This document shows, one piece after another, positions 11,278 through 22,447 of a stretch of DNA of 64,000 bases. The notes below the pieces were generated by a model. It ran no database searches. It was not told the origin of the DNA and saw only the letters and a list, made by a program, of their open reading frames with translations. Position 1 is the first letter of the stretch. Every line of letters begins with the position of its first letter. A program made the translations under genes and the position numbers. The DNA is from Leptoclinus maculatus (taxonomy: Eukaryota; Chordata; Actinopteri; Perciformes; Stichaeidae), in NCBI GenBank assembly GCA_032191485.1, contig JAVDOI010000006.1, positions 16,381,088 to 16,445,087 of the forward strand, written 5' to 3'.

Positions 11278-12679
11278 CAGGCATGAGCAAACTCCGGCCA
11301 GCGGGCCTCATACGGCCCATTGGGCTTTTGAATCCGGCCCGTCAAATATTGGTACAAAATTGTCCAAACTATATTAAAGACTAGGGCTGGGCGGTATACC
11401 GGTTTTAATTTCACGTATGATATGAATTCTTCACACACCATCATACCGGTGCATAGCCAAAATAACTGCTGTATGTCTTCAACAGGTAGCTAAATGATTC
11501 TTTTGCTGCTTTGAGTGCTTCGGCCGGAGCTAGTTTTCTTATATGTATTGAGAGAGATCCCTAGTCATGGTCATAATTTTATAACACAACAATTAATAAC
11601 CCACAACTAACGCTCTTTAACAGAGCAAAACACCACGACACAAAAGTCTGTGACACATAAACAATTTGTAACACTAATAATTGTACATTTATAAAATGTC
11701 ACAGCCGAACTGCATGCTGGGTACAGCTCACTCGCGAGCCTGCTTGCTAGCACAACAGTCTGCTAACAGCTTGGAGAGGCTCCATCGCTCCAGTAACGTT
11801 ACATTAAAGAACAGAACAGAGGGATGCAGGATGAACAAAGACAGACCGGAGATGCACCGTGTACGTTGGTGCATAGAGGGTGATAAGAAGCTGTACTTGG
11901 AGGGGCTTAGGACCCAGGGGAATGTAGGTGAAGGAAACAGGAAGTGAAGGAAGAGACGCCACACAAACAGCTGTTCACCGCTGTCACGATCCTGTAGACC
12001 AGTGATTCTCAACTGGTGAGTCGTGGCGGATCCGTTTTCAGTGGGTCGTGGGTCTTTGCTTCATCCAGTGGAGTTATTCACGCTCCTTTCCAGCATTTAC
12101 GGCACTTGTTCAGCGGTGCAGGAAAAACACCGACCAATGCGTTGTAAATCACGTCACGTGATGCAGTTTAGCCAATAAAATAAGGGTATTCTGATACGTT
12201 TCCTGACTCCAGTGAGATGTACCCACACCGTGACACAGGGGGGAGAGACAAGGAAAGATATGACAGAGCAGAGCTCTGATAACTTTAAATGTGGAAGTCA
12301 AATATCAGCATGATCCTTCAAAGAATAAAATTGCTTAAAAGACAACAGTCATTAACCTTTACTCTAAAAACACTTTGTTAAAATGCATTCACAATACCGT
12401 GTAAGATCCCAGTTAACTGATGAACACCTCAGATTTGTTCTGTGAATTGCCACAACCAAACTGATACCAAACGTTGATGCACTGGCTAAAAAGGTTGACC
12501 AACAACACTGTTCCCACTGAAATTAAATGTAAGTTTTCTTTACTTTTTAGGTCATGGCTTTTACTTGTAATTTATATTAGTTCACACAAACACTCTCCAT
12601 TCATCTGCTACTGGCCTGGCCCGTCTGTCAAATTTTAAAACTCAATGTGGCCCCGAGCCAAAAAGTTTGCCCACCCCTG
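11278..12679. mobile_element. Non-autonomous hAT element with 8-bp target duplication
   Basis: The left end is CAGGCATGAGCAAACTCCGG and the right end is AAAAAGTTTGCCCACCCCTG, imperfect inverted termini of the hAT (Charlie/Tip100-like) type. The 8-bp target duplication AGCTAGAG is present at 11270-11277 and 12680-12687. Unit 1 holds the empty site (CTAGCTAGAGTGACAAC), so insertion followed the duplication. No transposase is readable. Inside are the ends of other elements: GGGCTGGGCGGTATACCGG at about 11394, and CAGTGATTCTCAACTGGTGA at about 12000, which resembles another hAT end. Confidence 0.88.
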
Positions 12680-12944
12680 AGCTAGAGTGACAACTGCTGC
12701 ACAAATGATCCAACGAAGAAACTTGAAAAAATATTAACTTACATGTCCATAACAACAGGAAGTGGTCACAGAACACACACTTTGCACTGCCTGAACTACA
12801 GCCAAGCAAATAAGCGACGTTGTTCATTTAATTTGGCACATGTTGCGTTTTAAACTGGTTCAGTAATTTTACGACGCTCCCATATCATCACTTCCAACGA
12901 CCTTTAACCCTTAGACGCCTGCAAGCTAGTTGCTCCATTGTAGC

Positions 12945-15900
12945 ATGCAGTGGGTAATGAGAGGAAGACTGTGCACACTGGGACAGAGTCACATTATCAG
13001 AGACGTGCTCACTCAGTTGCCGAGGTTTGTGGCTCGTCGAAACATGTCGTCGTGTCAAACTAAACGGCCGGTTTCCTTACTGGGAACTAATGCGTTCGGT
13101 GGACGAGCCGACGCCGAGCAGAGCTTGGACATAGTGAAGACTTTCCTGGACAGGGGACACAACCTGGTTGACACAGCCTTCATGTATATGGATGGAAAGT
13201 CGGAGACGGTCATAGGGGGCATGAATCTTCCTAAAACAGGTATCAGATGCACCCACATTCGCAATAACTGTGCGCCAACCCAGACCGCTTTGCAAAAGTG
13301 GACTAATCAAGCTGTTACTCATTAGGTGCCGGTTGGTTCCCCATGGCCCGTTTGGCACCAGCTTGGAATCATGGGTACCAAAACTGGCCCAGGCCCAGGC
13401 TCCCCTTTTACCAGCGATAACGTTAACGAGCACTGGGCAGTGTTTTATGACTTTTTCACGGATAAAACGTTTTAATTTGTGCTTATTGCATTTATAAGGG
13501 ACCATGTACAATATTGAAATGAGCTCCACCTTTATCAGCTGAAACATTACATTGAGTAAGATAAGCTAGTTTTCATCTGCAGTCACTTTCCACAATAACA
13601 AACCACTTCCACACACATCCTGTAAATTACATTTTACATTTAATTCATCGTTTCTGTGTAACAGTAAGCCTGGCGACCAAGGCCAACCCCTGGGATGGGA
13701 AGACGCTGAAGCCGGAGAGTGTGCGCTCTCAGCTGGAAACCTCCCTTCAGAGGCTGCAAACTGATTGTGTGGACCTTTTCTACCTCCATGCCCCGGACCA
13801 CCAGAACCCACTGCAGGATACCCTTAGGGCCTGCAATGAACTCCACAAAGAGGCAAAGAGACCAGATACCTCATTCTCTGTGAGAATTTCAAACTTACTT
13901 GATAATGTTTCATTACATTTCTAATTAATTGTGAAACTATCGCCCTCAGGGGAAATTCAAGGAGTTTGGTCTTTCAAACTATGCATCGTGGGAAGTGTCT
14001 GAAATTGCCAGCATCTGTAGACACAACAACTGGATTGTTCCCTCTGTGTATCAGGTATTCTGGCACTTTAAAAAAACAAAAAAAACTCATAGTTTAATTT
14101 CCAATTTCACCAAATGTACCTCTTTGACTATTTTCTGTACCCTAACTTAGACTCTTGAAACCTTTCACAGGGGATGTACAATGCCACTACAAGACAGGTA
14201 GAGACCGAGTTGCTGCCATGCCTGAGATACTATGGAATGAGGTTCTACGCATACAATCCTCTAGCAGGTGCATTTCTTCCGTCCTTGCAGTCGCTATTTG
14301 AAAAGTAGATACTTATAGTGGGTGATAAAAAAGATGGTGCAGAAAAGATGAATCCTTATGATTTTGGCGATCCCCTGAGTTTGACTCTGGCCCCACCATG
14401 AGGTTGACATTAGTGGTTTGAGGAAAATGTCTCAACAACTATACTTACTATTGGATTGCAATACAATTTGGTACAGACATCCATGTTGACCTCAGGATTA
14501 ATAGTGATCACTTTGGTGATCCTTTAACTTTTCATCCAGCAACATGTTGGCATACTGACATTAGCGTTTACTAGGGGTGCAACGGATCACAAACCTCACG
14601 GTTCGGTTCGGATCACGGTTCTTGAGTCACGGTTCGGATCATTTTTCGGATCAACAAAGAAAAGGGGAGGAGACAAATATAACTTTGCTTTCCATTTATT
14701 AATTAAAGAACTTCAAGAACACTTAAAGAAAGAACTTTGGACTATAGTCTTACATAAAAACAAAAATATTGAAGATGTCCAATTTGAAATAAATAAATAA
14801 AAATAAAACATTCAAGAATATTCAATTCTGTTAAGTTTAAGTGCAACATGAGGTATGTTGATACCCTCGTCCTTTGATCAATATTGAAAGAAAGAAATAG
14901 CCAGTGAGCTAGCTTACACTGTTTCAACTGAACTGAACTGCTCGGCAACAACTTGGGTCTATGTTTACTTCCTGTCAGGTTATGTCATTCAAATACACAA
15001 TAATGTTTACCATTACTGTGACATTATTTTCAAAAAGATGAGAATATCTACATTGTCTGGGGAGAGGGTAGACCTTTCTGTGGTTACTGGGATACAGTGG
15101 TGGGCCGTCAGGGCCAGCAAGGCCTTCTCTGCTGGCCTAAACAGAATCACAAAGTTATAGCTATTTTATAATTTAATATTTTTTCTTAAATACACTACAT
15201 GTATTATAATTTATAAAAATATTTTTCCCATTATCTTATTTTCTCATTGCACAGCTACTGTCTTCCTCAGTTGCTCTGCTTCCAGTGCAGCTTGTTTTAA
15301 GTAGAGCTTTTATCCAATCAGATTTCACCTCTGTGTCTCTAGGTAAGAAGAGAGGCCCGAGGCCTGCAGACTCACAAGTGAATCCCTTTGCAGTTTAAGT
15401 GAATGGGGACAATATTGTTGATTGTCATAGTGTTCAACCAATCAGATCTTTAGTTTGACATGCTGGGCGTATTCTTTGACGTGCTTGAGCCTGCTAGCTG
15501 GCCTAGCCATATGTGATTGGTCAGTGGGCTAGCGTGACTTGTTGGGCGGTGACAATCCCAATATCTGCTGCCTCTGTCGAGCGGACATTTTCAGCCCTCA
15601 AACGCATTAAAACGTATTCAGGAAATACAACTGGGGAGGCTCGACTGTCTTCACTGGCGTCCATGAATCGAGAAGGACTTCTTACTGGAATTAAATCTCA
15701 CGGATGTACTGAACAACCGTGAGATTAAACTCTTTATTAACAAAGAAAGGAGGATCGACTTTGTCTTTAAGTGAACAACAGCTCTGGTAAGTTAACGGCT
15801 CTTGTTTTTACATCTGCAGTAGCTTTAATATGCTTGTTTGTATATTATTATTTGTACAACTTGTTTTTATGAAGATGGATTTTTGTTTGGTTTAATATGT

Positions 15901-18900
15901 GATAGGAACTATTGTTACGTCCAATGTTGCTCTGGGGACATATTTAGTCGGTGCCAGTGTTGCGACTTTCCAAACCCTCATGGCGACTTTTTTTGTCAAA
16001 AGCTACTAGCGACAAATCTAGCGACTTTTTCTGGTGTTATTGGAGACTTTTCTGACATTAAAGTACATACCGTTCTACACTGTCGTGAACGAGCAGCGGG
16101 TGCTGCCGTGAGCCCCTCCGCCGCCCCAAAGCACACACAGGCGGCTACTGTCACAGAAGCCTCGCGCAGCAGTCCCAGCTGCAGTCAGAGAAGAGAGGAG
16201 ACGCACTCTCGGCGTATTCTCTGCAGTTAGTGTATTTATAGGTGTTGAGCTTCATTTTTACACGAAACAAATAATAACCGTAGCTGTGTTTCAGCTGCAG
16301 GACAGCAGTGAAGGCCCAGGTATAACATGCACGGCCCGCCACTGCTGGGATATTACTATTGGGCCTGTCTAGCTTCCACTCTGATACTTCTGTCAGCACC
16401 TGCCCCAGGTGTGACTCTCACAGAGGGGGCGTGTCTGCAGCACCGGACTATGAATCACTCCGCCGTGGTGAAAGCAGTCACAGTCTTTTTTACAGTTACA
16501 GGGAAGACAAAATGCTCCCAAACTTGCGACTTAAATGACGCCGGGGCTTCTCAAGTTCCTCCGCTCGCCGTGACTTTCGCCGTTAAATGCTTTTAACCTG
16601 CTCCGTTCACGTGAACACATGCTTTATATCTGTTCACTGACACTCTGCACTCTGACTTGTTACTTGAAAAGGAACAGCAGCAGAAAAACTTTATTACACA
16701 CTGTAGGAGCCATTAGTTAGGTCTGGATATTATAAATGTATATTGGGAGCCTACCTCAGGTTGACCACAGGTGGCAGTGTGGGTTAGTGTGGCAGGTAAT
16801 TAATATATGGGGCACAGGTGTAACAGACAGGTGATGATGCATGGGTGACGGGGAGATTGCACGGTTTTTACCGCAAAACAAGACACACCAGAGGGAGACC
16901 AGGAAGCTAAGTAATATCCAGTTCTATTGTCAATTGTGAACTCTAATTAAATGGGAACCTCACCCAAAGATACGAAAAGCCTGGAATCTTTATGTCGAAG
17001 CGAGTACGAAAACACGATCTTCTCCCGCACCCAGCCGAGTGGCTAGTTACAGGAATCAGTCACTACACAAGTAAAAACCCGATCTCACCTGAAGAAGTGA
17101 AATCATTTGGAACACACACACACCTGGAAGGCAGCGCTGCAGGAGCCATCCGCTTGACTTCCGAACGAGGGCGAAGGAGATCCCCGGTTAGTACAGACCC
17201 CTGTATGGATCTTTGACATTGTTTGAAACGGCATTGCGCTGTACACGCGGCGGTGAGCTGCTCTGAGGATTACGCTGTATCGCATTCAAGTCATTGTCGA
17301 TTGTGTGGACTTTCTATGACTTCATGCACATCGAAGGAAAATATTAAAGCTCCACTTTTCACGTGATCACGAGTGTGTTGTGTGGACAAACAAAGTGCAC
17401 AGGCTGTGCGCACGCTCTCAACATAGCGCAGCACAAGTGGAAGCGCCTCTCATAAAACAATTTGTTGAAAATGGAAGTTTATAAAAATGATAAATCTGAG
17501 TGCCAAAACGACATTAATCCTGCAGACAGTGTGTCTAATGTGTCAAGCAGAAGAAGTCAAAGTAAATCTTGTGTTTCAAGTGTTTCTTCTGCATGTATAA
17601 AGGCAAAGGCAGAGAAAGCGGCTTTAATGGAGCAAGTTGCTGCTCTGCAAAAGAGACATGACTTGGAGGCACAAGAGGAGAAACTGAGGAAAATGAAGGA
17701 ACAACTGGAGCTCGATACACAGATAGCCGTTGCTGCTGCAAGACTTTCTGTGTTGGAAGGCAGTGATGTTGGAGGAAAGGCCCATTCAAATGGAATGAGT
17801 TCCTATGTGAGCAAAGGACTAAAAGAGCAAAGGCTTGAATTCAATCCAAAGGCAAATGCATTTGTGCCAAAAATGAACACCCTGACCTTGGATCAAGGCT
17901 CAACAGCGCTACCTTTTTCATCTACACGTGTTGTGCGACCAAAAGTAAATAAACAAACAGATTTACAGGACCAAGTACAACGGCATGGAACCTCACAAAC
18001 AAAGGACATCACTCTCAGGCTACAGTCACAACCAAATACCGGACTTTCTCACACAACTACTCAAAGGCAGGAGTCTCAGAATGTGTACACAGCCTCCACA
18101 GCTGCATCACTCAGGACGGTAGCTACGCAGGAACAAGATCTACACAGGCTTCAATCTGCACAGAACACTTCACCAGTGCAACATACAGTCGACCAGGATG
18201 CAATTTGTGGAATCATGCAAAGGCAGAATGAAATCACCACAATGCTTGTGCGACAGCAAATGTCAGCTTCTTTACCACAAAGAGACATAATCATATTTGA
18301 CGGTGATCCATTGAAGTATATTTCCTTCATTAGAACTTTTGAACATTGTATTGAAGAGAGAACCAGCAGTTATCAAGATTGTTTGTATTTTCTGGAGCAA
18401 TATACCAGGGGGCAGCCTAGAGAGCTGGTGCGAAGCTGCCTACATATGACACCACAACAAGGATATCAAAGAGCAAAAGGACTTTTGAAAGAACACTTTG
18501 GCAATGAACACAGGATAGCAACAGCTTATATGGACAAAGCATTTGGATGGGCTGTTGTTAAGACCGAGGATGTCCAGACATTGCAGGAATTTGCGCTGTT
18601 TCTAAGAGGATGCTGCAACGCTATGACGGAGATAAAATACATGGAGGAGATGAACGTTCCATCAAATATGAGGCACGTCATAATGAAGTGGCCATATAAG
18701 CTGCGGGAAAGATGGAGGTCTGCAGCTTGCAAGATAGAAGAACGACAAGGTTACAGGGCCCTGTTCCCAGATATGGTGAACTTTCTGGAGAAGCAAGTCA
18801 AAATCTTATCTCATCCACTTTTTGGCGATATTTCCGATGCACGACCAAACACCTTAATAACGGCTATAAATAGGAGCAAACCGCTACCCGGGGATAACAT

Positions 18901-21900
18901 CAAAAGAAGTAGCTTTGCAACAACCATCACAGCTACCAACCAAACTAACTCCTAAGACCACAGTGCACGAGATGCCAAAGCCGCCTGTAACAGCTAAGGA
19001 GTCATCCTCAGAATCCTGCTTTTATTGTCAAGAGTCGCATCCATTATCCAGGTGTTCAAAGCTGAATAAAGTTTCTCAAAGGGAGAAAATTTAATTCCTG
19101 AAAGGAAAAGGAATCTGTTTTGGTTGTTTGAAGGCCGGCCACATGAGCAAGGAATGCTTCAGTCGTCTGACCTGTGAGGAATGCAATCTACAACACCCAA
19201 CTATTCTACATATCCAGGACAAAGACAAAATTCACAAACTGCAGGAAATCCCAGTAAATAGTGCACTGGTATCTCTTCAGGCATGTGGTTTTACAGGGGC
19301 CGGAGACCAAGACTGTACTCTTTCGATTGTGCCAGTGCAGTTGAAATCGAAGGACGGTGATAAGGTGCTGCAGACCTATGCCTTCCTGGACCCTGGAAGT
19401 ACAGCAACTTTCTGTACCAACCGTGTTATGAAGAAACTGAATCTGCAGGGTACCAAGACCAACATCATGTTGCGCACTATGGGCCAATAAAAGGTTGTGG
19501 AAAGCCAAATACTTGCAGAACTGGAGGTGTCTAAATTGGACGATAACCAATTCTTTGAGCTCCCAGAAACATTTACGCAGGAAACGATTCCAGTGTCAGA
19601 AGGCAACGTCCCTACTCAACGAGACATTGAAAGGTGGGAATATCTGAAAGAAATCAGTATCCCAGAATTGAACACTGATGTTGAAATTTTGATCGGGACT
19701 AATGCACCAAAATGAATGGAACCCTGGGAAATAATCAACAGCCAAGATGATGGACCTTATGCCGTGAGGACCCTATTGGGGTGGGTTGTCAACGGTCCTT
19801 TGAGGGGCAATAGTGGTTGTTGTCAGAAAAGCTGCTCGACCATATATGCCAACAGGATATCCATCGTCGGACTGGAAGAGCTGTTGTCCCAGTATAATCA
19901 GGGTTTCAATGAAAAGTCACTGGAGGACAAGCAGGAGACGTCAATGGAGGACCTGAGGTTAATGGAGATCTTGGAGAAGTCTACTTGTATGCAGGAAGGT
20001 CATTACTGCATGGACTTACCCTTCAAAGTGGATGACTCTCTAAACTCTTTGCCCACACAGGAAGAAGCAATGCAGTTGGTAATGGACCTTACTGACATAT
20101 GCTCAATTCCATCTATTCCTGAAGCAAAGCGGTCCAAAACAACCAGGCAGCTGCACTTGGAACAAGACAAGCTACCACCTTCAACCTACCAAACCTGTTG
20201 TTGCAAGAAAGGTGTGGAAAAAACATGTCCTGGGACGACCATATTCCCCAGACATTCTCACAGCAATGGACAGGATGGCTGCTGGATCTGGCAGAGCTTA
20301 AAGTGGGCCGCTGCATCAAACCAAAGGACTTCAGAGGTCCGACAGTGGATAACTTCCTAGCATGTAGGAGTTGGATTGGCCAAGACCCTTAAATCCACAG
20401 CCCATTTCCTCAGAAGATCCAGAGGTCAAAGGGACCTAATGGCGAACGTCATCATCTGTAAAGGTCATGACCTAACATTGGGTCACGCGTTGGTAACACC
20501 TGACGCAGAAGAAAGAAGAAAAGAAATCAGACTTTTTGTTTCTTATGACTCCTTGTTTGGTTACTGTAATTGTGCATACCTTCACAATTAGGGGCCGGTG
20601 TGTAGGAGCCATTAGTTAGGTCTGGATATTATAAATGTATATTGGGAGCCTACCTCAGGTTGACCACAGGTGGCAGTGTGGGTTAGTGTGGCAGGTAATT
20701 AATATATGGGGCACAGGTGTAACAGACAGGTGATGATGCATGGGTGACGGGGAGATTGCACGGTTTTTACCGCAAAACAAGACACACCAGAGGGAGACCA
20801 GGAAGCTAAGTAATATCCAGTTCTATTGTCAATTGTGAACTCTAATTAAATGGGAACCTCACCCAAAGATACGAAAAGCCTGGAATCTTTATGTCGAAGC
20901 GAGTACGAAAACACGATCTTCTCCCGCACCCAGCCGAGTGGCTAGTTACAGGAATCAGTCACTACACACACTATGATGATTACACTGTAAAAAAAAAGAA
21001 AAAAAAATTACTCAATTGATCCGCGGTTCACGAGTGATCCGAACAATGAGGGGTGATCCGAACCACCACTAGCGTTTACTGTAGCTCAAAGCGTCATTGT
21101 GCCTTCGTCCAGCCTCACAGAGCCGCTACCATGCAGTCTTCTTGAGTGAGTGACAATATTGAGTGCATAAATAGTAGAATCCTAGATCATTTTTACTTGA
21201 ATTCTGACATTAGGCTATTCCTCCTCTCCAGGTGGCCTTCTGACAGGAAAGCACCATTACCAAGACGGAGATGGTTCCCAGCCAGCAGGACGATTCTTCG
21301 GAAACAAGTTGGCTGCAACATACAGGGACAGGTGAACCACCAGCCGTTTGCTTTTGAGATTTTTTTCCAACCACTCGCTTGTTTTAAATTGTTGCATGTA
21401 AGGGATTTCTGCGTGCTCATGCACATTGTCAACTGATGAAGCACTGAAAGGAATTGTGCCGGTCCTCTTCTCTGTCAGATACTGGAAGCAGAGTCACTTT
21501 GAGGCAATAGACTTGGTACTGAAGACATTGGAGACAGCATACGGCTCAGAGAAACCCTCGCTGACTTCTGCTGCCATGCGCTGGATGTACCACCACTCCC
21601 AACTTAAGGTACTTATTGTGAATTTATCACTGCAGTAGCATGAGATCATGTTTTGTCATCATCATCTTCCCACATGTGGCTCAGTGTATGAATGGGTGAA
21701 TGATGATGTACTGTTAAAGCGCTTTGAGTGCTCGGAAGACTAGGAAAGTGCTATACAAGTAAAAGTTAATTTACATGAGATTAGGAATTGTATCTGTAAG
21801 GTTAAACGTAGATATCTTACTTTTACTCAAAGGAATTTGACTAATTTAAAATGTTTAGTCATGCAGCAGCATTTAGTCTAAATAATTTAAACACTTTTGT

Positions 21901-22393
21901 CAGTTCTGTATTAATAATCAGTAGTTAAATAAACTAAGCATTTATGTTCCAACTGCACAAAGCCCACATTATTTGAGTATTCAACCAACTTACTGGCTAA
22001 TTGTAGAATTATAGGCAGTCATGATTTGTGCATATTAACCATTTGTTAATACCAAAATCCTGACTTTTTCATCTGATATTGCCTGGTTAGTTGTTGTATA
22101 TTTAGCCTCAACACTACAGTCAAAGGATGTATTTGGTGCTTACAGTAGCTGGAAAATGTTATACCATCCAACAATTTGAAATTAAACTTGTAATTTTTCT
22201 CTTTGACTACAACAAATGTCTTCTGCTACAGGGGGATCTTGGTGATGGAGTCATCATTGGCATGTCAAGTATAGAGCATCTTCAGCAAAACTTGGCTGCT
22301 GCAGAGGAGGGTCCTCTAGATGACAGAGTGGTCGCCTCCTTCAACGAGGCCTGGAATCTCGTAGCCCACGAGTGTCCAAACTACTTCCGCTAA
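12945..22393 (+). CDS. akr7a: Aldo-keto reductase family 7A, copy 2 (transposon-laden intron 4)
   Basis: The exons are 12945-13239, 13665-13852, 13950-14054, 14171-14267, 21232-21331, 21479-21608 and 22232-22393. Their lengths are identical to those of copy 1, again giving 358 aa. About 13 residues differ: M49N, M63I, R74L, G109D, N111K, I148L, N182S, Y236H, D243G, N254K, W255L, A258T and Q321H. The tetrad D76/Y81/K104/H140 is intact and no stop or frameshift is seen. W255 is in a stretch conserved in the family (GN.WA..YR), so W255L may alter activity. Intron 4 is about 7 kb because of nested transposons. Exon 2 has the same GC donor as copy 1, but a GTGAGA donor 27 bases downstream would add nine residues in frame. 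It faces mrto4 tail to tail. It is probably functional; expression is unknown. Confidence 0.88.
15095..15722 (+). pseudogene. Fragment of a ZMYM-type hAT transposase (C-terminal dimerisation segment)
   Basis: CAGTGGTGGGCCGTCAGGGC at 15095 looks like the left terminus of a second hAT. At about 15555-15690 the plus strand encodes PISAASVERTFSALKRIKTY followed by SGNTTGEARLSSLASM. This is the hAT-family dimerisation signature (SxxSxERxFSxLxxIKT...R-L..L) as found in transposon-derived ZMYM-like proteins. No N-terminal part and no matching right terminus were found, so it is a truncated piece inside the larger hAT. Confidence 0.75.
15723..16696. other. Transposon-derived filler between hAT fragment and BEL element
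   Basis: This part of the outer hAT contains repeated GCGACTTTT motifs (about 15960-16050) and a CG-rich part (16085-16220). No family could be named and no convincing coding region was found. Confidence 0.4.
16702..17067 (+). repeat. 5' LTR of the BEL/Pao element
   Basis: 366 bp, TG...CA. By eye it is identical base for base to the 3' LTR. Confidence 0.92.
17471..18955 (+). CDS. BEL/Pao gag-like protein (494 aa)
   Basis: An open frame from ATG at 17471 (MEVYKND...) to TAA at 18955. The N-terminal third is charged and helical, with a coiled-coil-like stretch (KAEKAALMEQ...RLSVLEG, about residues 50-100). The C-terminal half has the DUF1759-type gag core of Pao elements, starting at FDGDPLKYISFIRTFEHC and continuing through TRGQPRELV and KGLLKEHFGN. 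In intact relatives gag continues into a CCHC knuckle and protease-pol as one polyprotein; here the frame stops before the knuckle. It is likely dead as a full element but could still give a gag-like protein. Confidence 0.82.
   Translation: MEVYKNDKSECQNDINPADSVSNVSSRRSQSKSCVSSVSSACIKAKAEKAALMEQVAALQKRHDLEAQEEKLRKMKEQLELDTQIAVAAARLSVLEGSDVGGKAHSNGMSSYVSKGLKEQRLEFNPKANAFVPKMNTLTLDQGSTALPFSSTRVVRPKVNKQTDLQDQVQRHGTSQTKDITLRLQSQPNTGLSHTTTQRQESQNVYTASTAASLRTVATQEQDLHRLQSAQNTSPVQHTVDQDAICGIMQRQNEITTMLVRQQMSASLPQRDIIIFDGDPLKYISFIRTFEHCIEERTSSYQDCLYFLEQYTRGQPRELVRSCLHMTPQQGYQRAKGLLKEHFGNEHRIATAYMDKAFGWAVVKTEDVQTLQEFALFLRGCCNAMTEIKYMEEMNVPSNMRHVIMKWPYKLRERWRSAACKIEERQGYRALFPDMVNFLEKQVKILSHPLFGDISDARPNTLITAINRSKPLPGDNIKRSSFATTITATNQTNS
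18956..20590 (+). pseudogene. Broken BEL/Pao pol remnant (knuckle, protease-like, deleted RT)
   Basis: Pieces in shifted frames follow the gag frame. They are a Cys-rich segment ICFGCLKAGHMSKEC (about 19110-19155) with an in-frame stop just before it, a protease-like LDPGSTATFCTNRVMKKLNL (about 19385-19445), and a piece with HYCMDLPFKVDD (about 20000-20035), which in Pao elements lies just before reverse transcriptase. A segment from the region after reverse transcriptase follows almost at once (about 20200-20335, with W..W..DLAELK...RC.KP.DF). So RT appears to be excised, and RNase H and integrase are not seen. At least two stops and several frame changes interrupt the rest. Confidence 0.78.
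20601..20966 (+). repeat. 3' LTR of the BEL/Pao element
   Basis: 366 bp, matching the 5' LTR throughout in a by-eye alignment; followed by the CACAC target duplication. Confidence 0.92.
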
Positions 22394-22441
22394 AGAACCA
22401 AAATCTGCCGGTTCAATCAAATTTCATCCAAGATAATAGAA

Positions 22442-22447
22442 AATAAA
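22442..22447 (+). promoter_or_regulatory. Polyadenylation signal of akr7a copy 2
   Basis: AATAAA lies 48 bases past the stop, in the same context as in copy 1. A TTTATT at about 22499-22504 could act as a signal for the convergent mrto4 transcript, so the 3' ends may overlap. Confidence 0.65.

Larger units (their letters stand above)
16702..20966 (+). mobile_element. BEL/Pao LTR retrotransposon, identical LTRs, defective body
   Basis: The two LTRs, 16702-17067 and 20601-20966, begin TGTAGGAGCC and end CACTACA. The 5-bp target duplication CACAC is at 16697-16701 and 20967-20971. A purine tract (AGGGGCCGG) precedes the 3' LTR. The internal part (3.5 kb) has a gag frame, then zinc-knuckle, protease-like and pol remnants broken by stops and frameshifts. 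Reverse transcriptase, RNase H and integrase cores are missing. The element lies inside the hAT in akr7a intron 4, same orientation as the gene. Confidence 0.92.
14572..21071. mobile_element. hAT element, 6.5 kb, host to nested insertions
   Basis: The termini TAGGGGTGCAACGGATCAC (left) and GTGATCCGAACCACCACTA (right) are imperfect inverted repeats, rich in CGGTTCGGATCA motifs on both sides. The 8-bp target duplication GCGTTTAC is at 14564-14571 and 21072-21079. Copy 1 of the gene has the empty site (TTAGCGTTTACTGTAGC at about 8555). The element lies in intron 4 of akr7a copy 2 and carries a fragment of a second hAT and a complete-ended BEL retrotransposon. No transposase of its own is recognisable. 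Confidence 0.85.

Noticed and set aside
16102..16230. CG-rich stretch as a promoter of an unknown gene in the hAT
   Set aside because: It lies between transposon fragments with no adjoining coding region; more likely part of the element.
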